DNA of 64,000 nucleotides from contig CANNBS010000005.1 of the NCBI GenBank assembly GCA_947502925.1, forward strand, positions 186,001 to 250,000, in the 5' to 3' direction. The notes beneath the pieces are model-generated. The model was not told the DNA's origin. It worked only from the letters and a program-made list of their open reading frames with translations, and did no database searches. Each line of letters starts with the position of its first letter. The stretch's first letter is position 1. The position numbers were made by a program, and so were the translations under genes. Positions 40,977 through 50,617 of the stretch are shown piece after piece. The DNA comes from an uncultured Marinicella sp. (GTDB lineage: Bacteria; Pseudomonadota; Gammaproteobacteria; Xanthomonadales; Marinicellaceae).

Positions 40977-40995
40977 TAGTCCTTTTTTATTGATT

Positions 40996-41015
40996 GACCC
41001 GGCACCGGGTTTTAT
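40996..41015 (+). terminator. Short GC hairpin with T-run after the regulator-phosphatase gene
   Basis: ACCCG-GCAC-CGGGT (40997-41010) followed by TTTTAT, 20 bases after the stop and 33 bases before the S9 peptidase start. It could separate the two genes transcriptionally. Confidence 0.45.
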
Positions 41016-41047
41016 CTAACATAAGGTCTTTTCAATTTTGGAATCCT

Positions 41048-43270
41048 ATGTGGCGTTTTGTTTTTGTTGTGATGTTTTCGGGGTCTTTGATGGCAGATGA
41101 GCTGACTTTAGAGCGGTTATTTTCAAGTCCGGATTTAGCCGGCGCTTCAATGCGTGTGGTTAAAGTCTCACCGGATGGCGAGCGGGTGACATTTTTGCGT
41201 GGTAAAGCCGACAACAAAGACCGTTATGACTTATGGGAATACAACATAGCCGATAAAAAAACCCGTTTGTTGGTGGATTCTGATGTGTTGCAGCCACAGC
41301 AAACTGAATTATCTGATGAAGAAAAAGCCCGGCGCGAACGCCAGCGACTGGCGGGCTTAAGCGGTATTATTGAATACGACTGGTCACCGGATGGCCGGTC
41401 TTTGCTGTTTCCATTGGGCGGTGATTTATTTGTCTATCGTCTTGGGGTGGCTGCCGATAAAGCCGTAACGCAACTCACCGATTCTGATGATTTTGATACC
41501 GATGCACGGTTTTCACCGAAAGGCAATTATGTCTCCTTTATCCGTAATCAGGATATTTTTGTGGTTTCAAGTGATGGTGGTCATGCCCGGCCTTTAACCT
41601 TTGATGGTCAGGGCGTGATTAAAAACGGCATGGCGGAATTCGTGGCACAGGAAGAAATGGACCGCGACACCGGTTACTGGTGGTCACCGGATGAGCAAAA
41701 CATTGCTTTTTTACAGGTGGATGAATCGCCGGTCAGCATCACCAAGCGCTATGAAATTAATGCTGATAACATCGAAGTCATTGAACAGCGATATCCTTAT
41801 ACCGGCGAAGCCAACGTATCGTTACGTCTTGGTCGAATTGAACTTAAATCCGGTGATATTCGTTGGATTGATACCGGCGAGAATAAGGACATTTATATTC
41901 CACGGGTAAAATGGCTGCCTGACAGTCAGGCGCTGGTTTATCAACGCCAATCAAGAAACCAGCAACTGTTGGAAATGGTTCAAGTAACTTTGAATGATGA
42001 ACAATCCATTCTATTGAAAGAACAATCTGATACCTGGATAAACCTGCATCATGACTGGCGGTTTCTGAAAAACAATGCATTTCTCTGGGCTTCAGAACGA
42101 TCCGGTTTTAAACACCTTTATCATGTCAATCCGAACACTAAACAAATAAAAGCCATCACCGCCGGTGACTGGATGGTGGATGAGCTGGTTGGTGTGGATG
42201 AAGAACAAGGCCTGGTTTATTTCACCGGCACCTATGATTCGCCGCTGGAAAAACAGTTGTATGTGCAAACACTGGATACAGAAACACCTGAAAAGCCCAA
42301 AAGAATCACCGAACGAAAAGGCACGCATCAAATTTCCATGGCGGATAATGCTTCGGTTTATATCGACACCTGGAGTGACCGCGAACATCCGCCGCAAACG
42401 TCCTTGCACCAGGCCGATGGCGAACGCATTACCTGGCTGAATAAAAACGCCCTGGATAAAAACCATCCCTATTATCCTTACTTAGACGCCCATATCGATA
42501 ATGAATTCGGTACGCTCAAAGCTGAAGATGGTCAGACTTTATATTACCGCATCATTAAGCCGGCGGGTTTCTCAAAAGATAAACAATACCCGGTGTTTTT
42601 CTATACCTACGGTGGTCCCGGTGCCCAACTGGTGACCAAGGCCTGGCCACGCCGAATGTTTGAACAATATATGGCACAACAGGGCTATCTGGTGTTTGTC
42701 CTCGATAACCGTGGCATGGCGCGGCGTGGCAAAAAATTTGAAGACCCGCTTTATAAACAAATGGGTTCAGTGGAGCTTGATGATCAGCTGGTCGGTGTGA
42801 ATTATCTTAAATCTTTAGATTATGTCGATTCAGAACGCATTGGTATCTTCGGCTGGTCCTACGGTGGTTATATGGCTTTACGGGCACTGACCAAAGCCCC
42901 GGAAGAATTCGCCATCGGCGTGTCCGTGGCCCCGGTCTCGGATTTTCGTTTGTATGATACGCACTACACTGAACGCTATATGTCCACACCGCAGTTAAAT
43001 CCGGACGGCTATGAAAAAACAGCGATTTATGGCGACACGGAACACCTCAAAGACGGTCGCTTATTACTGATTCACGGCATGGCTGATGACAATGTGCTGT
43101 TTACCAACGCCACCACCGTGATGAGCAAATTCCAGGACCACGGTATCTTGTTTGAAAGTATGGTCTACCCCGGCGCCAAACACGGCATCAGTGGTGAAGA
43201 TGCCCAATATCATGTTTATAGAACCATCAGTAACTTCTTTCATCGAAAGCTGAAAGTAGTCGGCAATTAA
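41048..43270 (+). CDS. Exported S9 family dipeptidyl peptidase IV-like
   Basis: A 740-residue peptidase. I start it at ATG 41048, giving the signal peptide MWRFVFVVMFSGSLMA; the frame opens earlier but only with a TTG inside the hairpin region. A DPPIV-type beta-propeller covers about 20-480 (including VSPDGERVTFLRG and FVAQEEMDRDTGYWWSPDE with the Glu pair that binds the substrate amino-terminus). The catalytic domain follows: Ser604 in GWSYGGYM, Asp near 680 in GMADDNVLF, and His712 in GAKHGI. It releases X-Pro or X-Ala dipeptides from peptides in the periplasm. It may work with the exported M17 aminopeptidase. Confidence 0.93.
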   Translation: MWRFVFVVMFSGSLMADELTLERLFSSPDLAGASMRVVKVSPDGERVTFLRGKADNKDRYDLWEYNIADKKTRLLVDSDVLQPQQTELSDEEKARRERQRLAGLSGIIEYDWSPDGRSLLFPLGGDLFVYRLGVAADKAVTQLTDSDDFDTDARFSPKGNYVSFIRNQDIFVVSSDGGHARPLTFDGQGVIKNGMAEFVAQEEMDRDTGYWWSPDEQNIAFLQVDESPVSITKRYEINADNIEVIEQRYPYTGEANVSLRLGRIELKSGDIRWIDTGENKDIYIPRVKWLPDSQALVYQRQSRNQQLLEMVQVTLNDEQSILLKEQSDTWINLHHDWRFLKNNAFLWASERSGFKHLYHVNPNTKQIKAITAGDWMVDELVGVDEEQGLVYFTGTYDSPLEKQLYVQTLDTETPEKPKRITERKGTHQISMADNASVYIDTWSDREHPPQTSLHQADGERITWLNKNALDKNHPYYPYLDAHIDNEFGTLKAEDGQTLYYRIIKPAGFSKDKQYPVFFYTYGGPGAQLVTKAWPRRMFEQYMAQQGYLVFVLDNRGMARRGKKFEDPLYKQMGSVELDDQLVGVNYLKSLDYVDSERIGIFGWSYGGYMALRALTKAPEEFAIGVSVAPVSDFRLYDTHYTERYMSTPQLNPDGYEKTAIYGDTEHLKDGRLLLIHGMADDNVLFTNATTVMSKFQDHGILFESMVYPGAKHGISGEDAQYHVYRTISNFFHRKLKVVGN

Positions 43271-43370
43271 GGCTATATAGCTTATTGAATAAATGTTCTC
43301 GTTTATTGCATGGCTTTTTCGATACGTTCGTTTGTGGTAAATTGTCTCTTTTAACGATAAATGGATACAT

Positions 43371-44597
43371 ATGCCCCGAGCGGTTATTTTAGTGTTGGAT
43401 TCTTTAGGTGTAGGCGCCAGTGCCGATGCGCATCAGTATGGTGATGAAAACGCCTGTACATTGGGCCATATTGCTCAAGCGTGTGCTCAAGGTGAAGCGG
43501 ATAACGACGAGCGTACCGGACCGCTACATATCCCGCATATGACCCAGTTAGGTTTGGTGGAAGCTTTGGCCGAAAGCTGGGGGCAGGAACCAGCGGGCTT
43601 AGAACGGATTCAGGCGCCCACCGGAGCCCATGGTTATGCCGAGGAAATTAGCCGTGATAAAGACACACCCAGTGGTCACTGGGAAATGGCCGGTGTGCCG
43701 GTGCCGTTTAAGTGGGCGACGTTTCCAAAAGAAGTACCCTGCTTTCCGAAAGATCTAATCGATGAACTGATTCAACGCTGTGACTTACCCGGTGTTCTGG
43801 GCGAATGTCACGCATCGGGCACCGAAATTATTGCCCGCATGGGTGATGAACATATTCAATCAGGCAAGCCGATTGTTTATACATCAGCGGATTCGGTGTT
43901 TCAGATTGCCGCCCATGAAGACCACTTTGGTTTAGAGCGCTTACTGAAAGTCTGCGAAGTGGCGAAGGAACTCACCGAACCATTAAATATAACCCGTGTC
44001 ATTGCCCGACCTTTTGTCGGTGATTCATCGAATAATTACCAACGCACCGGCAACCGCAAAGATCTAACCACCGAACCGATTGAACCCACCTTACTGGATG
44101 TGATGAAAGAAGCGGGGCATGAGGTTATTTCCGTGGGAAAAATTGCCGATATTTTTGCCAACCGCGGTATCACCAAAAAAGTCAAAGCCAGCGGTAATAT
44201 AAATTTATTTGATGCCATGATAACAGAACTCAAATCAGCTAAAGACAACACCCTGGTGTTTGTTAATTTTGTTGATTTTGACAGTTTATACGGTCATCGC
44301 CGAGATGTGGCGGGCTATGCACAAGCACTTGAAGAGTTTGATGCCCGCTTACCTGAACTCATGGCCGAACTCAAAGCCGATGACATCGCTTTAATTACCG
44401 CCGACCATGGCTGTGACCCCACCCAGCCGGGTTCTGACCACACCCGAGAGCATGTACCAGTGGTATTTTTCGGCCCCAACATTCCGGGGCAGAACATCGG
44501 TCTTCGTAATGGTTTTATGGATATGGGACAAACCCTGGCCAGACATTTTCATCTACCGGCCTTAAAGCACGGTAAAGTGATCAATTTTCATGATTGA
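43371..44597 (+). CDS. deoB: Phosphopentomutase
   Basis: A 408-residue alkaline-phosphatase-superfamily enzyme that interconverts ribose or deoxyribose 1- and 5-phosphates in nucleoside salvage. Characteristic segments are [17 protein letters not shown] (metal Asp), [13 protein letters not shown] (active-site Thr in the DTPSGH motif, near residue 98), and [16 protein letters not shown]. The C-terminal [23 protein letters not shown] supplies the metal-binding DHG and HTxEHVP. The gene is alone, with no deoA/deoC/deoD neighbours, and its stop abuts that of the convergent rhomboid gene. Confidence 0.96.
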   Translation: MPRAVILVLDSLGVGASADAHQYGDENACTLGHIAQACAQGEADNDERTGPLHIPHMTQLGLVEALAESWGQEPAGLERIQAPTGAHGYAEEISRDKDTPSGHWEMAGVPVPFKWATFPKEVPCFPKDLIDELIQRCDLPGVLGECHASGTEIIARMGDEHIQSGKPIVYTSADSVFQIAAHEDHFGLERLLKVCEVAKELTEPLNITRVIARPFVGDSSNNYQRTGNRKDLTTEPIEPTLLDVMKEAGHEVISVGKIADIFANRGITKKVKASGNINLFDAMITELKSAKDNTLVFVNFVDFDSLYGHRRDVAGYAQALEEFDARLPELMAELKADDIALITADHGCDPTQPGSDHTREHVPVVFFGPNIPGQNIGLRNGFMDMGQTLARHFHLPALKHGKVINFHD

Positions 44598-45212
44598 TTA
44601 AAACCAACCTGGATTCAGTAATTGGTGCCAAAAATAGGAAACTACCTTTGGTTCAAGAACAATCGTTAAAATCACACCATACAATGCGCCGTACAAATGC
44701 GCGCTGTGGTTAATGTTATCACTGGCGCGCTTATGCGCCTGAATACTAAAGACGATATACAACACCGCAAAGACAATCGACGGAATCGGAATAACCCCGA
44801 AAATATACAATAACTGCCACGGTGCAAATAAAATATAAGCAAACAACACCGCCGTCACCGCACCAGAAGCACCGAGACTGGCATATTGACGGTTGTCCTT
44901 ATTCTGAACGTATGACGGTAACATGGCCACCACAATCGCAGATAAATAGAACACCACAAAACCCGCGCCAGCTAAATACTGACGATAAAATTCTTCGATA
45001 ATGCGCCCAAAGAAATAAAAGGTGAACATATTAAACAGCAAATGCATGCCATCGGCGTGGATAAAGCCATGGGTGACAAAACGTTCATACTGCCCATCTT
45101 TAATGGCCGGCGGCCAGAATATTAGCCGTTCCTGCAAGGCCCGGTTTTGCCAGCCCATATAGGTCACAATACCGGTGATAATAATGATGATAACGGTTTG
45201 GTTGATGTCCAT
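44598..45212 (-). CDS. Rhomboid family intramembrane serine protease
   Basis: A 204-residue membrane protein with six predicted helices. The catalytic dyad is present: Ser116 in GASGAVTA and His172 in HSAHLYGALYG. The helix-2 signature HADGMHLLFNMFTFYFFG (about 52-69) carries the conserved His and Asn of the oxyanion hole. Rhomboids cleave single-pass membrane proteins within the bilayer. Rhomboid homologues in marine bacteria have been proposed to process C-terminally tagged surface proteins (rhombosortases), but this one looks like an ordinary rhomboid. Its neighbour is a CSLREA surface protein with an IFENGFD tail, which makes the position worth noting. Confidence 0.9.
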   Translation of the reverse strand: MDINQTVIIIIITGIVTYMGWQNRALQERLIFWPPAIKDGQYERFVTHGFIHADGMHLLFNMFTFYFFGRIIEEFYRQYLAGAGFVVFYLSAIVVAMLPSYVQNKDNRQYASLGASGAVTAVLFAYILFAPWQLLYIFGVIPIPSIVFAVLYIVFSIQAHKRASDNINHSAHLYGALYGVILTIVLEPKVVSYFWHQLLNPGWF

Positions 45213-45267
45213 TGCTTAGCCAAAATAAGGGCAGTATAGCATGGACAAAAACCAAACAGGTCAGCGC

Positions 45268-46404
45268 TTAGTCAAAACCATTTTCGAAAATCAAATCCTC
45301 AATATATTGCTCATATGCACCGGCATCGCAGGCTGCACCTTGTGGCCTGGACATGTTAATCTGATCAAATGTAACCGCCTGACCGCATTGGGCGTCACCG
45401 ACACCGTCATCCACATGATTCTTTGCAATGCTGGTCTCATTTAAAAAGGCATGGACTTGTTGCTTAGCACCGGGCATAAACATCAAGTCGGTCAGATTCG
45501 GATCCATGCCAATCAGGTTATTATCTCCACTCACTGAACTCGACGTTACTTCGATGACACTGTTATTGACCGTAATGGGTGATGAAGAACTGACAATTAA
45601 ATCCGTGCCTTCATTATCTGCAAATATAGACGAATCAATAAAAGTTGGATCATTACCACTCACAACAATCCCGTTGCCATTTATATTACCGGCCACAGTT
45701 AAATATCGCACGATGGTGGTGGTGCCGGGATTTGAGATAATACTCATGCCGCTGGTGCCATTGGAGTTATTCGAACTGTTACCACTGACAGTCATGTTTT
45801 CGATCAGTACCGTGCCGTCACCGCCATTGATGATGACACCGCCATAGGCACTGGAATCGTTACCGGATACTTCGATATTTCTTAATACAGCATTATTTCC
45901 ATCTGTATAAGACAGTCCGGCACCCAAAAATTCGTTATAATTATCAATAATCCGTAAATCCTCTAACAACAGATGGCTGGCTCTCGCATTTATACCGGCA
46001 CCACTGGTTGACCCTGTGGCATTTGTGCTATTTCCATTGGCAATCGTTAAACCCGAAACTGCTATGTTATCGGCAAAATAAGAAATCCACAGCACCCGAT
46101 TGCTGTTTTGACCGGATAAAGTGATTTTATCGACACCCGGGCCGATGACTGAAATATCATCCCCTCTGATCTCTAACTCTGAATTCAACAATATGGTGCC
46201 CATTAAACCCGCCTCAAACTCTATAACCACCGGATTGGAATCATTTTGTGCCAAATCGAGGGCCTCCCGTAAGCTACAATGATTTGAATCACACGCCCCG
46301 TCATCATTGTCATTAAGTGTATTAACAATATAATTTGTTACAGTCCCAGTCTGTGCTGAGAAAACGCCCAAAAATAAAATAATCATTATCGCAAAACGTC
46401 GCAT
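45268..46404 (-). CDS. CSLREA-domain secreted beta-helix protein with IFENGFD tail
   Basis: A 378-residue exported protein: signal peptide (RRFAIMIILFLGVFSAQTG) then VNTLNDNDDGACDSNHCSLREALDLAQ, the CSLREA domain (about 25-55). A parallel beta-helix with Asn-rich turns follows (about 80-320), and the choice-of-anchor-Q-like ending ACDAGAYEQ. The protein ends in DLIFENGFD. The giant protein at 56995 carries the related FIFKNGFE near its end. I suspect this is a sorting or processing tag of this lineage. It is 55 bases from the rhomboid gene on the same strand. Confidence 0.87.
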   Translation of the reverse strand: MRRFAIMIILFLGVFSAQTGTVTNYIVNTLNDNDDGACDSNHCSLREALDLAQNDSNPVVIEFEAGLMGTILLNSELEIRGDDISVIGPGVDKITLSGQNSNRVLWISYFADNIAVSGLTIANGNSTNATGSTSGAGINARASHLLLEDLRIIDNYNEFLGAGLSYTDGNNAVLRNIEVSGNDSSAYGGVIINGGDGTVLIENMTVSGNSSNNSNGTSGMSIISNPGTTTIVRYLTVAGNINGNGIVVSGNDPTFIDSSIFADNEGTDLIVSSSSPITVNNSVIEVTSSSVSGDNNLIGMDPNLTDLMFMPGAKQQVHAFLNETSIAKNHVDDGVGDAQCGQAVTFDQINMSRPQGAACDAGAYEQYIEDLIFENGFD

Positions 46405-46567
46405 CGTTCACCTTTTAAAATTCACTTAACAATAAAAGCGATAAAACAAGGCTTATCCCTCAAATTAATTTCAACAGTTTTATATTCAGAACACTGTGTT
46501 GCGACGACATGTGTTTAAATAACATGGTTAGCCCTTATTATTAACGCTTTCAATACCGGGTTAAATT

Positions 46568-47422
46568 ATGAAAACCATCAACACCATAAATAAAACAATC
46601 ACCGGCCGCGCCACATCCGATGGCAACGGCGTTAATCTTTCGCGCCTGATTGGCAGCGCGTCCTTATCTGAATTGGATCCGTTTTTATTACTTGATCATT
46701 TTGGCTCCGATGATTCAGCCGATTACATCGGTGGGTTTCCTGATCACCCGCATCGCGGCTTTGAGACCGTCACTTATATGCTGAAAGGTAAAATGCGCCA
46801 TAAAGACTCGGTGGGTAATGAGGGTGTGATTGAGGATGGCGATATTCAATGGATGACTGCCGGTTCGGGTATTATTCACTCTGAAATGCCGGAGCAAACC
46901 GAAGGTGAGATGAGTGGTTTTCAGTTATGGGTGAACCTACCCAAATCACACAAAATGACGCCACCCAAATACCAGGAATATAAGACCGCAGATATTCCCG
47001 TTGAGCATCGTGATGGTGGTGTTTACATAAAAATCATCGCCGGTCAAACCAAGCAAGGTACACAAGGTGTCATAAAAAATGATTATGTTCACCCCAATTA
47101 TTGGGACGTTAACATGCCGGCAGGTAACACCTTGACTGATCACTTACCGGTTGACCACAATGCCTTTATCTATGTTTATGATGGTATGATAGAAATTAAT
47201 GAAGAGTCATTGAAAGCCGGTGAGTTAGCGGTCTTAACCGCGGCCGAAAATCTTCAGGTTAACAGCCTGAAGGACGCGCGTTTTCTGGTTGTAACCGGAC
47301 AACCTTTCAAAGAGCCGGTGGCACGCTATGGCCCCTTTGTGATGAACACAATGGACGAGATTAATCAGGCGTTACAGGATTTCAGAGACAACAAACTAAC
47401 AACACCAAACAGGAGAACATAA
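46568..47422 (+). CDS. Pirin family protein
   Basis: A 284-residue two-cupin protein of the pirin family. The metal-binding N-cupin includes DHFGSD, DHPHRGFETVTYMLKGKMRHKDS (about 58-80; three His) and GSGIIHSEMP (about 99-108). Bacterial pirins such as YhhW can act as quercetin dioxygenases or redox-linked regulators, and the reaction here is not known. Its stop and the following GST start share one base (TAATG), so the two are coupled; pirin with a Xi-class GST suggests a quinone/redox role. Confidence 0.93.
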   Translation: MKTINTINKTITGRATSDGNGVNLSRLIGSASLSELDPFLLLDHFGSDDSADYIGGFPDHPHRGFETVTYMLKGKMRHKDSVGNEGVIEDGDIQWMTAGSGIIHSEMPEQTEGEMSGFQLWVNLPKSHKMTPPKYQEYKTADIPVEHRDGGVYIKIIAGQTKQGTQGVIKNDYVHPNYWDVNMPAGNTLTDHLPVDHNAFIYVYDGMIEINEESLKAGELAVLTAAENLQVNSLKDARFLVVTGQPFKEPVARYGPFVMNTMDEINQALQDFRDNKLTTPNRRT

Positions 47423-48396
47423 TGGGATTATTAGTCAATGGACGGTGGCAGGATAAATGGTACGACACCGACAGCACCGGTGGTGAATTTAAACGCAGCG
47501 AATCACAATTCAGAAACTTCATAACATCCGACGGTTCCGCCGGACCCACCGGAAAGGATGGCTTCAAAGCAGAGTCCGGTCGTTATCATTTGTATGTCTC
47601 GATGGCCTGTCCGTGGGCGCATCGAACACTGATATTCCGGCGTTTAAAAGGATTGCAGGATATGATTGGTGTATCGGTGGTGGATTACTTTATGGGTGAG
47701 TCCGGCTGGACTTTTGAGCGTGAAAATGATGACGTGGTCGGTGATGATTTGTATGGCTTTGATTATTTGTATCAGCTGTACTTAAAAGCCAATAAAAACT
47801 ATTCCGGTCGGGTGACTGTGCCGGTATTATGGGATAAACAGCAAGATACCATCGTCAGCAATGAATCGGCTGATATTATTCGCATGTTGAATTCTGCTTT
47901 CGATGACATCGGTGCCAAACCAGGTGATTATTACCCAAATGATTTACATCATAAAATTGATGAAATTAATAAACGGGTTTACAGCGACATTAACAACGGT
48001 GTTTACAAAGCCGGTTTTGCCACCGAGCAATCGGTGTATGAAAAGCACGTCAAAAACCTTTTTGCCGCGCTGGACTGGATTGAAGCCATTCTGGCCGAAA
48101 ACCGTTATCTAACCGGTGATCACATAACCGAAGCTGACTGGCGCTTATTCACCACCCTAATCCGATTCGATGCGGTCTATCATGGCCATTTTAAATGTAA
48201 CTTAAAACGACTGATTGATTATCCGAATATCAGTGGCTATGTGCGGGAATTGTATCAAATACCAGGGATTGCCGAGACCGTAAATATGAAGCATATTCAA
48301 GCCCATTATTACACCAGTCATCCAACCATTAATCCCAATGGCATTGTACCGTTAGGGCCAAACCAGGATTTCAGCCTGCCACATGATCGTGGTTAA
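47422..48396 (+). CDS. Xi-class glutathione S-transferase (glutathionyl-hydroquinone reductase)
   Basis: A 324-residue protein of the YqjG/ECM4 family. The catalytic Cys63 lies in the SMACPWAHRTLIFRRLKGL segment, the typical C-P-W-A motif. The C-terminal helical domain contains LTGDHITEADWRLFTTLIRFDAVYHGHFKCNL, a hallmark of Xi GSTs. The family reduces glutathionyl-hydroquinones to hydroquinones. It is coupled to the pirin gene and convergent with the acetyl-CoA hydrolase/transferase gene. Confidence 0.93.
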   Translation: MGLLVNGRWQDKWYDTDSTGGEFKRSESQFRNFITSDGSAGPTGKDGFKAESGRYHLYVSMACPWAHRTLIFRRLKGLQDMIGVSVVDYFMGESGWTFERENDDVVGDDLYGFDYLYQLYLKANKNYSGRVTVPVLWDKQQDTIVSNESADIIRMLNSAFDDIGAKPGDYYPNDLHHKIDEINKRVYSDINNGVYKAGFATEQSVYEKHVKNLFAALDWIEAILAENRYLTGDHITEADWRLFTTLIRFDAVYHGHFKCNLKRLIDYPNISGYVRELYQIPGIAETVNMKHIQAHYYTSHPTINPNGIVPLGPNQDFSLPHDRG

Positions 48397-48405
48397 TACC
48401 AAAAT

Positions 48406-50556
48406 TTAGGCGGTTTGCTTTAAGGCTTTAATGAATAATTTCCGCATCAGCTTTTCTTTAAAGCCCCGGGTATGCTGAAATTGCATGATTTCCAGCAACG
48501 GCTGCATATCCTGATTCGCGCGCACAAAAGCGGCTGATGCAATCAGCTTGATCTTTGAGCCAAGGCCTGATTGTTGTTGTTTCAGCCAGGTCAGGGCTTT
48601 GATCATCTGTTGTTCCTGTTCGGTAAAATCCTGACCAAAAGGAAAAGCTTCAAAAAGACCTTTATTTTGCAAGGGTTTAAGCGCCTGCCCAATAGCTTGT
48701 GGTGTGTTGCTCTGATAATCAGTCGGAATCGACCAGCTTGCTTTGAGCTTACCGTTTTTAACCGCGGTCGTTCGTAAGTCTTCCTGAAAGTCGCTGTCGG
48801 CAATACAAATTAAAAGCTGAATACAGGTTTCATCATTTTGACCACGTAAATCGGCGATACCGTATTCAGTCACCACGACATCCCGCAAATGCCGTGGGAT
48901 GGTGCATTCGGGGTATTGCCAGACAATATTGGATTCACGCTTTTTGCCGGTTCCGTGTGTGCTTCTGAGCATAAGAATTGAACGGCTATGACGTAAAGCA
49001 TGCGCCATGGCGACAAAGTTATATTGGCCACCGACGCCGCTGACCACCTGATGGTTTTCTAAGGTATCGGAAATGGCGGCACCGGTTAAATCGACTTTCA
49101 TACAGGTATTAATAAAGCGGGCATTAATCCGCTGCGCCCGGTCAATGGCTTCGCTGCGATACAGCTGGTTAATCTGACTCACCGGTGTCATTAAAAACAG
49201 CTGGCGTTCGGCATCAGATAATTCCCGCAGAAATTGATAAAAGCGTTTTGAACCTAAAAAGAAGGCGGCATGTAACACAGCGCCTTTTTCAAGTTGCTGA
49301 TTAAGCGCCTGTGCCGCGATACGCTTGAGGTGCTTTGGCTTGTTTAAGTCATAACCCAGTTTCGTGCCTTCGGCATCGTATAAATTGTTCTCTGAAAAAC
49401 TGAGATCGCTTTTAAATAAACCGACCTTTTGCAAACGCTGTACATCCCGGGCTGTTATTTGTTGATGGATGATGCCCTGATCGACTAAGGTGGTGAGCGT
49501 TAAAGCGCTGACCTGCTCATTGATCCGACCCTCGTTAAGAAGCCGCTGAATTTCAGCATCTTCATAAACTTTTCGTTTAATAATACCGGCTTTGAATAAA
49601 TGCATAAAGCCTTCGACGAACATTTCACTGGCAGCAAACAAACCATCCTCGAAAGGTTCTGTGCCACCCTGCCCGGCAATTAAATCACCGTAGCGCTGAT
49701 TAATATTTAGTGCATCCAAGGCTTCCCGATAGGCTTGTTGTTGGTTTTGTCTTAATATACTGCTGTAAACCACCGCATCCGCCAGCGAACCAATACCAAT
49801 TTGCAAGGTACCTTTATCCTGAATTAAGGGGCTGACATGTAAGCCAATGCTGTGATCAATGGCGGAAATCGGTCGTGCCGGCGGCGCATAGGGTTCAAAA
49901 TAATTCGACGGATTATCCACAATCACATCAAAAAAATCTTCATCCACCACTGCATCGCCTTCCAAAAAGGGCAAATCCTCATTGACCATGGCAATAACCA
50001 GCGGCCGTGGTTTATTTTTATCTTCTGCAATCCGAATCACATCGAGGGTTAAATCCGGATTACAACTGAGACTGTAACGGGTGTTCTCGCCACGCCGATC
50101 CACTGCAATCATTTGTATAATCGAGTTAATACCCTGGTTTACCATATCCCTTGCCACATGGGTATAGTTACAACTGATATAATTTTGTTGCGCCGATGCC
50201 CGACCTAAAAACTGGCCTGATTGAAAATAAAACTCTTGTAAATGGATATGACCCGGAACACGGTTGTTTTTCATATCTTCGATATAAGACAGCTCGGGAT
50301 AGTCTTTAAAGTGACGTGCGGTGAAAGCCGTTAAAAACCGCTGTTCCAGTAATGACTTACCTTTAGGTACTTCCAGCGATAACGCCGTAAATAAGGACAT
50401 TTGGATATCAGGCTTTTGAACCACATGCTTATAAATTGAATTAACCAGTGGGTTGGGTTTGCCGATACCCAAGGGGGTGCCGATATGCCAGTTGTTGCCG
50501 AGTTTCCGGTGAAGAAAATCGATGACATCCCGGCTTTCCTGTGTCTGAAGGGGCAT
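48406..50556 (-). CDS. Long acetyl-CoA hydrolase/transferase family protein
   Basis: A 716-residue protein, longer than classical acetyl-CoA hydrolases (about 500-540). The catalytic part is recognisable at GTLQIGIGSLADAVV (about 253-267), TEPFEDGLFAASEMFVEGF, and SGVGGQYNFVAMAHAL (about 512-527). RDVVVTEYGIADLRG lies near 575 in the C-terminal AcetylCoA_hyd_C domain. An extra insertion and a C-terminal extension (650-716, basic) account for the size. It probably transfers CoA between short-chain acids or hydrolyses acetyl-CoA; the exact reaction is open. It stands alone on the minus strand after photolyase. Confidence 0.83.
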   Translation of the reverse strand: MPLQTQESRDVIDFLHRKLGNNWHIGTPLGIGKPNPLVNSIYKHVVQKPDIQMSLFTALSLEVPKGKSLLEQRFLTAFTARHFKDYPELSYIEDMKNNRVPGHIHLQEFYFQSGQFLGRASAQQNYISCNYTHVARDMVNQGINSIIQMIAVDRRGENTRYSLSCNPDLTLDVIRIAEDKNKPRPLVIAMVNEDLPFLEGDAVVDEDFFDVIVDNPSNYFEPYAPPARPISAIDHSIGLHVSPLIQDKGTLQIGIGSLADAVVYSSILRQNQQQAYREALDALNINQRYGDLIAGQGGTEPFEDGLFAASEMFVEGFMHLFKAGIIKRKVYEDAEIQRLLNEGRINEQVSALTLTTLVDQGIIHQQITARDVQRLQKVGLFKSDLSFSENNLYDAEGTKLGYDLNKPKHLKRIAAQALNQQLEKGAVLHAAFFLGSKRFYQFLRELSDAERQLFLMTPVSQINQLYRSEAIDRAQRINARFINTCMKVDLTGAAISDTLENHQVVSGVGGQYNFVAMAHALRHSRSILMLRSTHGTGKKRESNIVWQYPECTIPRHLRDVVVTEYGIADLRGQNDETCIQLLICIADSDFQEDLRTTAVKNGKLKASWSIPTDYQSNTPQAIGQALKPLQNKGLFEAFPFGQDFTEQEQQMIKALTWLKQQQSGLGSKIKLIASAAFVRANQDMQPLLEIMQFQHTRGFKEKLMRKLFIKALKQTA

Positions 50557-50617
50557 ACATTGATTCGTTGTTAGCGTGTCATTATTGTAACCAATTCATA
50601 CCTGAGTATGACAGTTT

